From contig NZ_JADMJO010000014.1 in the NCBI RefSeq assembly GCF_018780385.1, positions 62,001-126,000 on the forward strand: DNA of 64,000 bases, in the 5' to 3' direction. This DNA comes from Hydrogenophaga sp. GTDB lineage: Bacteria > Pseudomonadota > Gammaproteobacteria > Burkholderiales > Burkholderiaceae_C. The position numbers and the translations under genes are program-made. The notes under the pieces were generated by a model. That model was not told the origin of the DNA, did no database searches, and saw nothing but the letters and a program-made list of their open reading frames with translations. This document shows positions 31,860-41,400 of this stretch, one piece after another. Every line of letters begins with the position of its first letter. The stretch's first letter is position 1.

Positions 31860-33458
31860 TCAGGAGGCACCCGCCGTCGTCTCCATCAGGCTGCGTGTGA
31901 CGTGCGGCGGCTCCTCACCGAGGTGAAAGGCCAGCTTGCGGTCACGCAGCGCGACGTCGGCGGCGGTGACGCGGTCGAATCGCCGCAGGTGATCGGTCCA
32001 GGACTCGTCGATGATGACCTCGACAAAACGGCTGGATTCGTGGATGTCGTGCAGCAGCTCCCACGACAAGGCCCCGTGGCGCAGGCGGCTGCGGCGCCCC
32101 TCACCCAGCATCAGCTCGCGGAAGTCGGTCGCGCGTGCCGGATCGATGCGGTACTCAACCATCACCATCACACGGCCCCGGGGCGGTGGTTCTGTGATCT
32201 GTGGTGCCGGAAAAATGCGCTTGGGCGTGAGGTCGTCTTCCAGCCCGGAGTCGGGCATCAGGCGGTTGGCCAGAAACATGGAAAGCAACCCGGTCACGGA
32301 AGCGATGCCCAGGCTGACCGGCACGCTGGTCCAGGTAGCGACTTGCCCCCAGATTGCAGCACCCAGGGCGCTGGCGCCCATGATCGCCATCTGGTACATG
32401 GACATGCCGCGCGCGCGCACCCAGTCGGGCAGGCCCATCTGGATCGAGACGCTGAGCGTGTTGGCGGAGGTGATCCAGGCCGCGCCGCCCAGAAACATCG
32501 CGGGCACCGCCACCCAGACCTGGTCGGTCAACGCCATGGTCGCCATGGCGCCCGCCTGCAGGGCCGCGCCGCGCAGGACGAGACCGTCGCGCGGATACCG
32601 GCGGCGCAAGGCGGGCAGAAACGCCGCAGAAGCGATGGCGCCCGCGCCCATGGCGGCCAGTAGCAGGGTAAAGGTGCCGGCACCGCCGCCCTGCATGCCG
32701 CGCGCCAGCAGGGCCAGCAGCGCCAGCAGTGCGGTTGAGTGGAAAAAGAAGATCGAGATGCGCAGCAACACGCCCTTCAGGTGGTAGGACTGGGCCACGT
32801 ACTGCAGGCCCACCCGCATTGCGGTGCCCAGGCGCTCGCGCCCCAGCGGGTGCGGTTTGTGCTCGTGCTTCCAGCGGCTGATGATGACCGCGGCCACCAC
32901 AGACAACACCGCGTTGAGCAGGAACACCCAGGCGCTGCCGGCGCTGGCGATCAGCGCGCCGGCCAGCAGCGGGCCGATGATGCGCGAGGCGTTCATCGAC
33001 ACGCCGTTGAGTGCCAGCGCCGCAGGCAACTGATACCGGGGAACGATCGTGGGCACGATGGCCGAGAACACCGGCCAGCGCATCGCCATGCCGATGCCGT
33101 TGAAAAACGTCAGTGCCAGCAGCAGGGCCGGGGTTATCGCGCCCAGAAAGATGAAGGCGCTCAGAATCGACGCGACCACCGCCACCCACAGTTGGGTGAA
33201 GAGGAAGAAGCGCTTGCGGTTCAGGCCGTCGGCCAGCGCGCCGCTGGGCAGACCCAGCAGGAACACCGGCAAGGTGGACGCCGTCTGCACCAGCGCGACC
33301 CACAGCGGTGTTGTGGTGAGCGAAGTCATCATCCAGGCTGCCGCCACATCGCTCATCCACATGCACACGTTGGCCATGAGCCAGGTGATCCACAACATGC
33401 GGAAGACCGGCTGGCGCAGCGGGGCGATGGGAGACAGATCGTCGTCGGTGCGGGACAT
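31860..33458 (-). CDS. MFS transporter (EntS-like) with C-terminal monooxygenase-type domain
   Basis: Protein of 532 residues. Residues 1-410 are an MFS exporter of the PF05977 (EntS/enterobactin exporter-like) type: MLWITWLMANVCMWMSDVAA, TASTLPVFLLGLPSGALADG and AFSAIV-like VFSAIVPTIVPRYQLPAALA. From about residue 430 follows a soluble domain (VMVMVEYRIDPARATDFREL, then HDIHESSRFVEVIIDESW) that resembles an antibiotic-biosynthesis-monooxygenase/dimeric alpha-beta barrel. This fusion is known in the family. Substrate unknown. Confidence 0.88.
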   Translation of the reverse strand: MSRTDDDLSPIAPLRQPVFRMLWITWLMANVCMWMSDVAAAWMMTSLTTTPLWVALVQTASTLPVFLLGLPSGALADGLNRKRFFLFTQLWVAVVASILSAFIFLGAITPALLLALTFFNGIGMAMRWPVFSAIVPTIVPRYQLPAALALNGVSMNASRIIGPLLAGALIASAGSAWVFLLNAVLSVVAAVIISRWKHEHKPHPLGRERLGTAMRVGLQYVAQSYHLKGVLLRISIFFFHSTALLALLALLARGMQGGGAGTFTLLLAAMGAGAIASAAFLPALRRRYPRDGLVLRGAALQAGAMATMALTDQVWVAVPAMFLGGAAWITSANTLSVSIQMGLPDWVRARGMSMYQMAIMGASALGAAIWGQVATWTSVPVSLGIASVTGLLSMFLANRLMPDSGLEDDLTPKRIFPAPQITEPPPRGRVMVMVEYRIDPARATDFRELMLGEGRRSRLRHGALSWELLHDIHESSRFVEVIIDESWTDHLRRFDRVTAADVALRDRKLAFHLGEEPPHVTRSLMETTAGAS

Positions 33459-33674
33459 AGGGGCACTAATGTAGAGGTCGGGATTCCATTCTGGTGGGAA
33501 AGGCTTGAATCACCCCATGAAATTGAGCGCCGCCAAGGACGCACACACGCTAGCCCAGCGAAAGATAACAACGCACGCCGAAGCGCACAAATGCAGCCCT
33601 ACGGGCCAGCCAGTCAAACAGTTCAGGCTTGACGCTACCCGCGACCCCAACCCGACCACAGGCCATCCAAAACA

Positions 33675-33705
33675 AAGGCCCTGGAAGCACCGCCTCCAGG
33701 GCCTT
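33675..33705 (-). terminator. Intrinsic terminator of the aldehyde dehydrogenase gene
   Basis: AAGGCCCTGGA (33675-33685) pairs with TCCAGGGCCTT (33695-33705). On the minus strand the stem is followed by TTTGTTTT, 32 bases after the stop codon. Confidence 0.85.
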
Positions 33706-33736
33706 CGCTCTTCTTCCCCTCCTCACCCACCGGGAA

Positions 33737-35191
33737 TCAGAACGGATAGTGCCGCGGCGTCGTCTGCAGCGTGATCCAGCGCAGTTCGGTGAACTCGGCA
33801 ATGCCGGCCTTGCCACCGAAGCGGCCGATGCCCGAGCCCTTCACGCCGCCAAAGGGCATCTGCGCTTCGTCGTGCACGGTGGGGCCGTTCACGTGGCAGA
33901 TACCGCTGTCGATCTTGCGGGCCACGTTGAAGGCGCGCGCAATGTCGCCGCCGAACACGGCCGCGCTCAGGCCGTATTCGTTGTCGTTGGCGCAGGCAAT
34001 GGCCTCTTCCACGCCGTTCACGCGCACCACACATTTCACGGGGCCGAAGGTTTCCTCGTGGTAGATGCGCATGGCGGGGGTCACATGGTCGAGCACGGTG
34101 GCGGGCATGAGCGTGGTGTCGGCTTTGCCGCCGCACGCGAGCTTGGCGCCCTTGGCGAGTGCATCGTCGATCAGTTCGTTGCAGTGGTTGACCGTGCCCA
34201 TGCCGATCACCGACCCCAGCACGACCGGCTCGGGCTTGCGCGGGTCGCCCAGCGGCAGGCTCTTGGCCTTGTCGGTGAACTTCTTGACGAAGGCGTCCGC
34301 AATCTTCTGGTCCACGATGATGCGTTCAGTGCTCATGCAGATCTGCCCGCTGTTGGCAAAGGCGCCGAAGGCCGCGCCGTTGACAGCATCGTCCAGATTG
34401 GCGTCGTCCAGGATCACCAGCGGCGCCTTGCCACCCAGTTCCAGCACCACGGGCTTGAGGTATTTGGCGCAGGTCATGGCGATGATCTTGCCGATCTTGG
34501 TGGAGCCGGTGAAGTTCACGCGGCGCACCGCCGGATGGGCCACCATGGCCTCGACCACGGCGCCCGCATCGGCTGGCGCGTTGGTGATGTAGTTCACCAC
34601 GCCGGGCGGGAAGCCCGCGTCCTGAAATGCTTCGATGATGAGTTGGTGGGTGCGTGGGCAGTTCTCGCTGCCCTTCAAGACCACGGTGTTGCCGCAAGCC
34701 AGCGGCACGCAGATGGCGCGCACGGCCAGGATGACGGGTGCGTTCCACGGCGCGATGCCCAGAACCACACCGGCCGGCTGGCGCACGCCCATGGCGAGCG
34801 ACCCGGGCACGTCGGACGGGATCACTTCGCCCGCCACCTGCGTGGTGAGCGCGGCGGCCTCGCGGATCATGCCGGCGGCGAGGAACACGTTGAAGCCACC
34901 CCACATGCCGGTGGCGCCGGTCTCGGCGGACACGGCTTCGATGAACGCGGGTGTTTTGGCTTCGAGCGCGTCGGCCGCTTTCAGCAACAGGGCGCGGCGC
35001 AGGCTCGGACCCGTTTCGCTCCAGGTCTTGAAGGCTTCGGCGGCGGCTTCCACCGCCATCACGGCGTCGGCCGGTGACGCAGCGGGTGCGCGCGTGGCGA
35101 CGCTGCCGTCGAGCGGGTTGCGGCGTTCGAAGGTGGCGCCTTTCTCGGCGGTGACTTTGAGGCCGTTGATGAGCATGGACATGTCGGACAT
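33737..35191 (-). CDS. NAD(P)-dependent aldehyde dehydrogenase, aromatic-aldehyde type
   Basis: Protein of 484 residues. NAD-binding PWNAPVILAVRAICVPLACG, then GSTKIGKII, the general base in LELGGKAPLVILDDA and the catalytic cysteine in FANSGQICMSTERIIV are intact. The SGQICMSTERIIVDQKIADA stretch and the C-terminal pattern recall salicylaldehyde/vanillin/benzaldehyde dehydrogenases; the exact aldehyde is not certain. The ATG at 35191 has AAAGGAG at nine bases; the longer frame runs into a repeat. It lies downstream of livF on the same strand and may belong to that uptake cluster. Confidence 0.9.
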   Translation of the reverse strand: MSDMSMLINGLKVTAEKGATFERRNPLDGSVATRAPAASPADAVMAVEAAAEAFKTWSETGPSLRRALLLKAADALEAKTPAFIEAVSAETGATGMWGGFNVFLAAGMIREAAALTTQVAGEVIPSDVPGSLAMGVRQPAGVVLGIAPWNAPVILAVRAICVPLACGNTVVLKGSENCPRTHQLIIEAFQDAGFPPGVVNYITNAPADAGAVVEAMVAHPAVRRVNFTGSTKIGKIIAMTCAKYLKPVVLELGGKAPLVILDDANLDDAVNGAAFGAFANSGQICMSTERIIVDQKIADAFVKKFTDKAKSLPLGDPRKPEPVVLGSVIGMGTVNHCNELIDDALAKGAKLACGGKADTTLMPATVLDHVTPAMRIYHEETFGPVKCVVRVNGVEEAIACANDNEYGLSAAVFGGDIARAFNVARKIDSGICHVNGPTVHDEAQMPFGGVKGSGIGRFGGKAGIAEFTELRWITLQTTPRHYPF

Positions 35192-35220
35192 GGGGTTCTC
35201 CTTTGAAATCAGAAACGAAA

Positions 35221-35316
35221 CCGTTTGGACTGAGCAAGATCCCGTTCGGGCTGAGCTTGTCGAAGCCTTCACACCACCGTGTGGGTGAGCCCTTCGACAG
35301 GCTCAGGGCGAACGGG
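35221..35316. repeat. Inverted repeat of the CTTCGACAGGCTCAGG family
   Basis: The arm at 35241-35265 (CCCGTTCGGGCTGAGCTTG and six more bases) pairs with 35292-35316 with three mismatches. A degenerate further copy lies at 35221-35238. A related half site is at 41401-41420. It separates livF from the aldehyde dehydrogenase. Confidence 0.8.
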
Positions 35317-35327
35317 GTAGGTAGGTA

Positions 35328-36146
35328 TCAAGGGGTCGTTGCCACGGCCTTGCGGCGCTGCACGGCATCGGCCGCGCTGGTGGTGCCGGTGGCGGGGTCC
35401 TTGTCGGCGCCCAGATACGCCTCGCGGATCACGGTGGAGCGTGCGAGCAGCTTGGCCGGGCCACTGGCCACCAGGGTGCCGCGCTCCATCACGTAGCCGC
35501 GGTCGGCCACGGCGAGCGCTTTCTTCACGTTCTGCTCCACCATCAGCACGGTGGTGCCGGCGTCGGCAATGCGGCGCACGATGGTGAGCAGCTCGTCGAC
35601 CATCTTGGGCGCGAGACCCAGCGAAGGCTCGTCGAGCATGAGCAGGCGCGGCGCGCACATCATGGCGCGCGCAACAGCAACCATCTGCTGCTCGCCGCCG
35701 CTCATGGTGCCGGCCAGTTGCGTGGCGCGCTCCTTGAGCTTGGGAAAGTCCACGAAGGCCCGGGCCAGGCGCTCGGCGCGCTGCGCCTTGGGCACGAGCC
35801 AGCCGCCGAGCTCGAGGTTTTCAGCGACGGTGAGTTGCGGGAACAACTGGCGACCTTCGGGCACCAGGGCCACGCCGGCCTGCACGATCTCGTGCGTCTT
35901 CTCGGGCATCTCGGTGCCGTCGAGCAGCACCGATCCGCCGCGCGGAATCAGGCCGTTGAGCGCCTTGAGCAGCGTCGTCTTGCCCGCGCCGTTGGGGCCG
36001 AGCACCACGGTGAGACCGGGCTGGATGTCGAGCTTCAAATCGCGCAGCACCAGGAAGGCGCCGTAGCCGGCCGAGAGGCCATCCACCTTGAGGCGAGCGC
36101 GAGCACCGCCGCCGAGCTCGAAGGGGGTTGTGCGGTACCACATCAT
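35328..36146 (-). CDS. livF: Branched-chain-type ABC transporter ATP-binding protein (LivF)
   Basis: Protein of 272 residues: Walker A GPNGAGKTTLLKAL, Q-loop in LVPEGRQLFPQLTVAENL, signature MSGGEQQMVAVARAMM, Walker B LLMLDEPSLGLAP and VLMVEQNVKKAL. The Q-loop EGRQLFPQLTV is typical of LivF. It carries a C-terminal extension (about 20 residues, DPATGTTSAADAVQRRKAVA) not common in LivF. Tandem ATGs at 36146 and 36143; the gene overlaps livG by four bases. Confidence 0.95.
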   Translation of the reverse strand: MMWYRTTPFELGGGARARLKVDGLSAGYGAFLVLRDLKLDIQPGLTVVLGPNGAGKTTLLKALNGLIPRGGSVLLDGTEMPEKTHEIVQAGVALVPEGRQLFPQLTVAENLELGGWLVPKAQRAERLARAFVDFPKLKERATQLAGTMSGGEQQMVAVARAMMCAPRLLMLDEPSLGLAPKMVDELLTIVRRIADAGTTVLMVEQNVKKALAVADRGYVMERGTLVASGPAKLLARSTVIREAYLGADKDPATGTTSAADAVQRRKAVATTP

Positions 36147-36943
36147 GCGGCGGCCTCCTCTGCAGTGGGCTCGTTCATCTCGTCGCCCAGGTAGGCCTCG
36201 ATCACCTCGGCGTTGCGCACCACCTCGGCGGGTGTGCCGTCGGCGATCTTCTTGCCCTGGTGCAACACGATCACGCGCTCCACGTGGCGCAGCAGTGTGG
36301 TCACGGCGTGCTCGATCCAGACCACGGTGAGGTCGAGCTCGTCGCGCAGGCGGCGGATCAGACGGGCCATCTCCTCGACCTCGTTTTCGGTCAGGCCGGC
36401 GGCAACTTCGTCGAGCAGCAACATGCGCGGACGCGTGGCCAGCGCCATGCCGATCTCGAGCAGGCGCTGCTGTGAGGGTGTGATGGCCGCTGCCGGCAGA
36501 TCGGCCTGGGCGGTGAGGCCGATCAAACCCAGGATGCTCTCGGGCGTGCGCAGCACCCAGGGCACCGTCGTCTCTTCGCCCCACCAGATGTACTTGCGCG
36601 GACGGCGCCCGGCGAACTTGAGGCCAAAGGCAATGTTGTCGCGCACGAGCATGTCGGCAAAGGTGCGCGGGGTCTGGAAGGTGCGCGCCAGGCCATGGGC
36701 CGCAAAGCGGTGCGGGCCTTTGCCACTCAGATCGCGCCCTTGCATCAGCAGTGCACCGCTGGTGGCCTGGGTCACGCCCGAGATCGCGTTGAAGAAGGTG
36801 GTCTTGCCCGCGCCGTTGGGGCCGATGATGCCGACGAGTTCGCCGGGCATGAAGCGCGCACTGACTGCGTCGACCGCGGTGAGGCCGCCGAAGCGCACGG
36901 TGATATCGCGAGCGTCAAGGAGGGGTTGGCGATCAGAAGACAT
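36143..36943 (-). CDS. livG: Branched-chain-type ABC transporter ATP-binding protein (LivG)
   Basis: Protein of 266 residues: Walker A GPNGAGKTTFFNAISG, then QTPRTFADMLVRDNIAFGLK, signature region ITPSQQRLLEIGMALATRPR and Walker B MLLLDEVAAGLTENE. The signature motif is TPSQQRLLE instead of the usual SGGQQ, that is, degenerate at the LSGGQ position, and the tail has VTTLLRHVERVIVLHQG. It overlaps livM by 11 bases. Confidence 0.94.
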   Translation of the reverse strand: MSSDRQPLLDARDITVRFGGLTAVDAVSARFMPGELVGIIGPNGAGKTTFFNAISGVTQATSGALLMQGRDLSGKGPHRFAAHGLARTFQTPRTFADMLVRDNIAFGLKFAGRRPRKYIWWGEETTVPWVLRTPESILGLIGLTAQADLPAAAITPSQQRLLEIGMALATRPRMLLLDEVAAGLTENEVEEMARLIRRLRDELDLTVVWIEHAVTTLLRHVERVIVLHQGKKIADGTPAEVVRNAEVIEAYLGDEMNEPTAEEAAA

Positions 36944-37961
36944 CGCGGCGCTCCCTCAGGCTCTTCTCGAGTTGCTTGCGTCGCTTGGTTTCGCCGCTCA
37001 GGTCGTCACGCGTTTCAATCCACCAGGCCTTGGCACCATCGCGCCACCCCCGGAAGGTCTCGGCGCGCAACGAGGCCAGGCCACCCGGCAGGTACAGCAC
37101 CGAGAGGATGAGCAGCAGCCCCAGCGACATCATGTAGATCTGCGGCACCTGCAAGCGCAGCGTTTCGGCCAGCACGCTGAAGACGATGGCGGCGATCAGC
37201 GGGCCCCACAGCGTGGCCGCGCCGCCGATGAGCGCGATCAGCACGGTCTGGAAACCGATGAAGGGGTTGAAGACGGTGTGCGGGTCGATGTAGGTCCAGC
37301 GCACCGACATGGCCGCGCCCACCGCGCCGGCCACCGCGGCGGTGAGCGCGAAGCCCGCCACCTTGACCCAGCGCGTGTTCACGCCCAGGGTCTGGGCGCG
37401 CTGCTCGTCGGCCCCGATGCCGAGCATGGCCAGGCCGAAGCGCGTGCGCCGGATCGTGATGGACAGCGCCACCGTGATCACGGCCAGCGCGAGCACGGTG
37501 AGGTAGATGGTGTCGCGGTCGGGCACCACCATGAGCACGCGGCCCACGGTGCCGGTCACGCTCTTCTCGAAATAACTGATGGCGTGGCGGATGAGCTCGG
37601 TCATGCCGAAGGTGAGCACCGCGAAGTAGGTGCCGCGCAGGTGCAGCACGGCCGCACCCATGACCACCGCCACGCCGGCGGCAATGAGCGCACCCAGGCC
37701 GATGGCCTGCGCCCACGACACCTGCTCCAGCAGGATGGCGCTGGTGTAGGCACCAATGCCGAAGAAGGCCGAGGTGGCCAGCGACAGATAACGCGTGGTG
37801 CCGCAGAACAGCGCCCAGCTCGACGAGAGCGCGATGTACATCAGGCAGGTGAGCGCCATGGACACCGCGAACTCGCTGGCGAAGCCCGGCAGCGCCAGCG
37901 CCCAGCCCGTGAGGCCGAAGAGGACCAGCAGGTCGCGAATGAGGAATTGACGGGAGTTCAT
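36933..37961 (-). CDS. livM: Branched-chain-type ABC transporter permease (LivM)
   Basis: Protein of 342 residues with about ten membrane helices. LALPGFASEFAVSMALTCLM opens; LRGTYFAVLTFGMTELIRHA is the LivM hallmark; VNTRWVKVAGFALTAAVAGA and GAATLWGPLIAAIVFSVLAE follow. It forms the membrane channel with LivH. It overlaps livH by four bases and livG by 11. Confidence 0.95.
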   Translation of the reverse strand: MNSRQFLIRDLLVLFGLTGWALALPGFASEFAVSMALTCLMYIALSSSWALFCGTTRYLSLATSAFFGIGAYTSAILLEQVSWAQAIGLGALIAAGVAVVMGAAVLHLRGTYFAVLTFGMTELIRHAISYFEKSVTGTVGRVLMVVPDRDTIYLTVLALAVITVALSITIRRTRFGLAMLGIGADEQRAQTLGVNTRWVKVAGFALTAAVAGAVGAAMSVRWTYIDPHTVFNPFIGFQTVLIALIGGAATLWGPLIAAIVFSVLAETLRLQVPQIYMMSLGLLLILSVLYLPGGLASLRAETFRGWRDGAKAWWIETRDDLSGETKRRKQLEKSLRERRDVF

Positions 37962-38860
37962 GATTTGCGACTCTTTCGAGTGAAGAGTCCTTCAGGCCGC
38001 AGCAACAGCACGCTGATGAAGACCACGTAGCTCAACAGCGCCTTGAGCGATGGGTTGGTGAAGTGCATGCCCAGGGCTTCGATCACGCCCAGCAGCAAGC
38101 CGCCGGCCAGCGCGCCGCCCATGCTGCCGAAGCCGCCCAGCGTGATGACGATGAGGGCGGTGACGGTGTAGGGCTCGCCCATGGACGGGCTGATGGTGTA
38201 CGACATGGACAGCAGGGCGCCGGCCACGCCCGAGAGGCCCAGGCCGATGCCGAACATGAGCGGGTGCAGGCGCTGGGTGTTGATGCCCATGAGCTGCGCG
38301 CCGGTGGGCGACTGCATGAGCGCGCGCACGCCCTTGCCCAGCAGCGTGGTGCGCATGAGCACGATGAGCGCGCCCGAGAACAGCAGGGCCAGGGCGAACA
38401 CCAGCAGCTTGTTGCCCGCGAACTGGGCCGTGCCGTCGGGCAGCGGAATCTGCACCGGCTCGGTCAGGAAGTCGTAGCCACGAAGATCGCCACCCCACAT
38501 CCACGAGGCGAAGTTCTGCACGAGGAACATGAGGCCGAAGGCCACCATGAGACCGCGTGCTTCAAAGATGTCGAGGTTGGGCGAGGTGGCGGTCAGGCGA
38601 CGGAAACACAGACGGTGCACCACCCAGCCCAGCACGAACAGCATGCCGAACGACACCGGCACCATGAAGAGCGGGTTCAGGCCCAGCGAGGTCTGCGCCA
38701 TCCAGGTGAGGTAGGCACCGACCATGAGGAACTCGCCGTGTGCGATGTTGAGGATGCGCATCAGCCCGTACTGCAGGTTCAGCCCGAGCGCGACGAGCGC
38801 GTAGATGCCCCCGGTGATGAGACCGGAGGCGAGGAGTTCGAGCCAGGCGGAGAAAGACAT
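37958..38860 (-). CDS. livH: Branched-chain-type ABC transporter permease (LivH)
   Basis: Protein of 300 residues with eight or so membrane helices. GLITGGIYALVALGLNLQYG and RILNIAHGEFLMVGAYLTWM are the LivH N-terminal signature, GINTQRLHPLMFGIGLGLSG the middle loop. It follows livK by 133 bases, a gap that contains a REP-like element. Confidence 0.95.
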   Translation of the reverse strand: MSFSAWLELLASGLITGGIYALVALGLNLQYGLMRILNIAHGEFLMVGAYLTWMAQTSLGLNPLFMVPVSFGMLFVLGWVVHRLCFRRLTATSPNLDIFEARGLMVAFGLMFLVQNFASWMWGGDLRGYDFLTEPVQIPLPDGTAQFAGNKLLVFALALLFSGALIVLMRTTLLGKGVRALMQSPTGAQLMGINTQRLHPLMFGIGLGLSGVAGALLSMSYTISPSMGEPYTVTALIVITLGGFGSMGGALAGGLLLGVIEALGMHFTNPSLKALLSYVVFISVLLLRPEGLFTRKSRKS

Positions 38861-38914
38861 GGGGGCGTTGAGCGAGGAAGTTTTCCGGAGCGAAGGGTTT
38901 CAACCAAGAATGCC

Positions 38915-38989
38915 GCGGGTCCGGCTCCGCCGGCCCGCAGGCATTGCCCCCTGGAGGGGGTGACGCGCCGCAGGCGCGGCGCGGGGGTG
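38915..38989. repeat. REP-like GC-rich repeat, copy B1, between livK and livH
   Basis: Three hairpins in series: around CCGGCTCCGCCGG, then TTGCCCCCTGGAGGGGGT, then CGCCGCAGGCGCGGCG, ending GCGGGGGTG four bases from the livK stop codon. The GCAGG-x3-TTGCCCCC core is shared with the element at 41421-41473. Confidence 0.75.
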
Positions 38990-38993
38990 AACC

Positions 38994-40193
38994 TTATTTC
39001 CAGGCGGGCTTGGAAGGATTGAGCGCAGCCGTGGCCACCGACTTCGGCCACACCACCTCAAACTCCCCGTTCTGCCACTGGCTCACGGTGCCCGGCGTGC
39101 CCACGTTCTCGCTGCCGTTGAACTTGATGTCGCCGATGATGGTCTTGTGGGTGGTGCCCGCCACATAGTCGCGGATGGCCCTGCGGTCCAGGCCTTGCGC
39201 TTTCACCGCCTTGGTGAGGATCTCCAGGCCGGCCCAGCAGGCCCCGCTGGCCCAGCGGTCGGGTTCCTTGCCGGCGAACTTCTTGGTGTGTGCATCGAAG
39301 TAGGCCTTGGCGGCCGGGTTGGTCTTGCCGTTCCACGAGCCCATGCCCAGCACGCCTTCGGCACCGGCGGGGGTCATCACGTTGCGGTAGAGCTGGAAGG
39401 CCGTGCCCACCGAGGCGTAGAAGAACTTCGGGTTGAAGCCCACTTCCTTGGCCTGGCGGCTGGCCAGGATGGTGTCGGGCGGGTAGGTGAAGCCCACGAA
39501 GGCGTCGGGGTTCTTGTCCTTCATCGAGCGCAGCACGGGCGAGAGGTCTTTCACGCCACCGGGGTAGCTCTTGTCTTCCACCAGCGTGATGCCGCTGCCC
39601 TGCAGCGCCACCTTGAAGGCGGCAAAGTTCTCCAGGCCGAACAGGTCGTCCACGTAGATCAGCGCCACCGTCTTCACGCCGTTGGCTTTCAGCATGTCGA
39701 CCAGCGCGTTGGTCATGGGCGCGGGCTGCTGCAGCAACAGGAAGAAGTACGGCAGGCGCATCTCGACCAGGCGGCGCGAGAGCGCGGTGGGCGCCAGGAA
39801 CGGGTACTGGAAACGGTTGGCCAGCGGGGCCACGGCGAAGTTGGCGTTGGAGCCCCAGGGCGGCAGCACCAGGTCGACCTTGTCGCTGCCCATGAGTTTT
39901 TCGTAGGTGCGCACCACGGTCTCGGTGTCGCTGCGGTCGTCGCTGCTGATGAGCTCGATCTGGCGCTTCACGCCTTTCACATCGAGACCGCCCGCAGCGT
40001 TCTGCTGCTCGGCCCAGAGCAGGTAGTTGGGCTCCTGGCTCACCTGCGCGCCACCCGTCCACGGGCCGGTGCGCGACATCGAATAACCGATGCGCACCGG
40101 CGCGGACTGCGCCATGAGCTGGGGAGCGAAGGACATGGCGCCCACCGCGGCGGCGGCGCTCTTGATGACCAGACGGCGATTGGCTTGAACCAT
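38994..40193 (-). CDS. livK: Branched-chain-type ABC transporter substrate-binding protein (LivK-like)
   Basis: Protein of 399 residues with a signal peptide (LVIKSAAAAVGAMSFAPQLM, cleavage after MAQ). It has the type I periplasmic fold: RIGYSMSRTGPWTGGAQVSQ, ELISSDDRSDTETVVRTYEK, then LVLPPWGSNANFAVAPLANR and GAEGVLGMGSWNGKTNPAAK. This group binds amino acids, amides, or aromatic/dicarboxylic acids. With an aldehyde dehydrogenase at the end of the cluster, an aromatic or aldehyde-generating substrate is possible. First gene of the liv operon, divergent from the AraC regulator. Confidence 0.92.
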   Translation of the reverse strand: MVQANRRLVIKSAAAAVGAMSFAPQLMAQSAPVRIGYSMSRTGPWTGGAQVSQEPNYLLWAEQQNAAGGLDVKGVKRQIELISSDDRSDTETVVRTYEKLMGSDKVDLVLPPWGSNANFAVAPLANRFQYPFLAPTALSRRLVEMRLPYFFLLLQQPAPMTNALVDMLKANGVKTVALIYVDDLFGLENFAAFKVALQGSGITLVEDKSYPGGVKDLSPVLRSMKDKNPDAFVGFTYPPDTILASRQAKEVGFNPKFFYASVGTAFQLYRNVMTPAGAEGVLGMGSWNGKTNPAAKAYFDAHTKKFAGKEPDRWASGACWAGLEILTKAVKAQGLDRRAIRDYVAGTTHKTIIGDIKFNGSENVGTPGTVSQWQNGEFEVVWPKSVATAALNPSKPAWK

Positions 40194-40385
40194 GTTGTGT
40201 CTCCTGCGGGTATGGGTGGCTGAGAGCCGAATGGTAGGCACGACCGCAACACTGCGCTGTGCTGTGGGTGCACTACCTGATTGACGGAACGTGCATGACG
40301 CCCCGGGTAAACCCTCAACCTTGCGCGCGGCGAGCGCTCGCACTGCGGTCGATAATTTGTGTCCAGACCACCCCCGGAGCCCCCC

Positions 40386-41372
40386 ATGACCGTTGCCTCC
40401 GTGATGAGCACCGACAGCGTTGCGCCGATCGAGCGCGCCGCCATCTGGCGCGACTGGGTGTGGGCCCATTTCGGCGGCCTCGAATCCGACCTCTACGGCG
40501 ACACCGGGTTCGATGGCCACATGAGCGCATCGGCCGCGGGCGACGTGGTGCTCACCAAGCTCGAAGCGAACCGCCACCGCGTGCTCAAGAGCCCGCAACT
40601 GGCGCGCGCCAACGACCGCGCCTACCTCAAGATCGTGGCGCCCTGGCGGGGCAGCGCGGCGGTGCAGCAGCAGGGGCGCGAAGCCTGGGTGCGCCCCGGT
40701 GGCTGGGCCATCTACGACACCACGGGCAGTTACGAGATTGCCAATCCCGAGCGCGTGGAACACCTGATCGTGATGCTGCCCAAAGATCAGCTGACCGAGC
40801 GTGGCCTGAAGCTTGAGCCGCTGATGGCACGGCACGTGGGTGGCGTGAGCGGCATCGCCCGGGTGGCGCTGGAGACCATGCGCACCACCTACCAGGAACT
40901 GCCGCAGATGAGCGAAGCGGCGGCCCGCGGCGCGGGCGAGCTCATTGTGGAGTTGGTGCGCCTGTCACTGCAGGAGCTCGCCGGGCGCGAGAGCAGCGTC
41001 ACCCAGCTCGAAGCCTTTCGCGACCGCATCCGCGTGCACATCGGCCAGCACTTGCGTGACCCTTCGCTCACGCTGGACCACATCGCCCAGGCGCTGAACT
41101 GCAGCAAGCGCCACCTGCACAACGCCTTCAGCGCCGAAGAAGACACGCCCGCCCATTACATCCAGCGCCAGCGCATCCAGGCCTGCATGCGGGAGCTGCG
41201 CCAGACCGGCGGCGCACAGCGCACCATCACCGACATCGCGTTTTCCTGGGGCTTCAACAACACGGCGCACTTCAGCCGTGTGTTTCGTGAGCACACCGGT
41301 GTGTCGCCGAGCGACTTCCGGGAAGCGGCTTCAAGGCGGCCGCTCGATACTGAAACAACCCGCAGCACCTGA
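40386..41372 (+). CDS. AraC-family transcriptional regulator
   Basis: Protein of 328 residues. An N-terminal AraC-binding-like (cupin) sensory domain (residues about 10-190) and the C-terminal double HTH (LTLDHIAQALNCSKRHLHNA, ITDIAFSWGFNNTAHFSRVF then REHTGVSPSDFRE) are visible. It is divergent from livK with 192 bases between the starts, so it probably controls the liv cluster. The ATG at 40386 follows a GGAG-like CCGGAGCC; a longer frame from 40359 is unlikely. Confidence 0.92.
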   Translation: MTVASVMSTDSVAPIERAAIWRDWVWAHFGGLESDLYGDTGFDGHMSASAAGDVVLTKLEANRHRVLKSPQLARANDRAYLKIVAPWRGSAAVQQQGREAWVRPGGWAIYDTTGSYEIANPERVEHLIVMLPKDQLTERGLKLEPLMARHVGGVSGIARVALETMRTTYQELPQMSEAAARGAGELIVELVRLSLQELAGRESSVTQLEAFRDRIRVHIGQHLRDPSLTLDHIAQALNCSKRHLHNAFSAEEDTPAHYIQRQRIQACMRELRQTGGAQRTITDIAFSWGFNNTAHFSRVFREHTGVSPSDFREAASRRPLDTETTRST

Positions 41373-41400
41373 AGCAACCCCACCAGAACACCACGGAACC

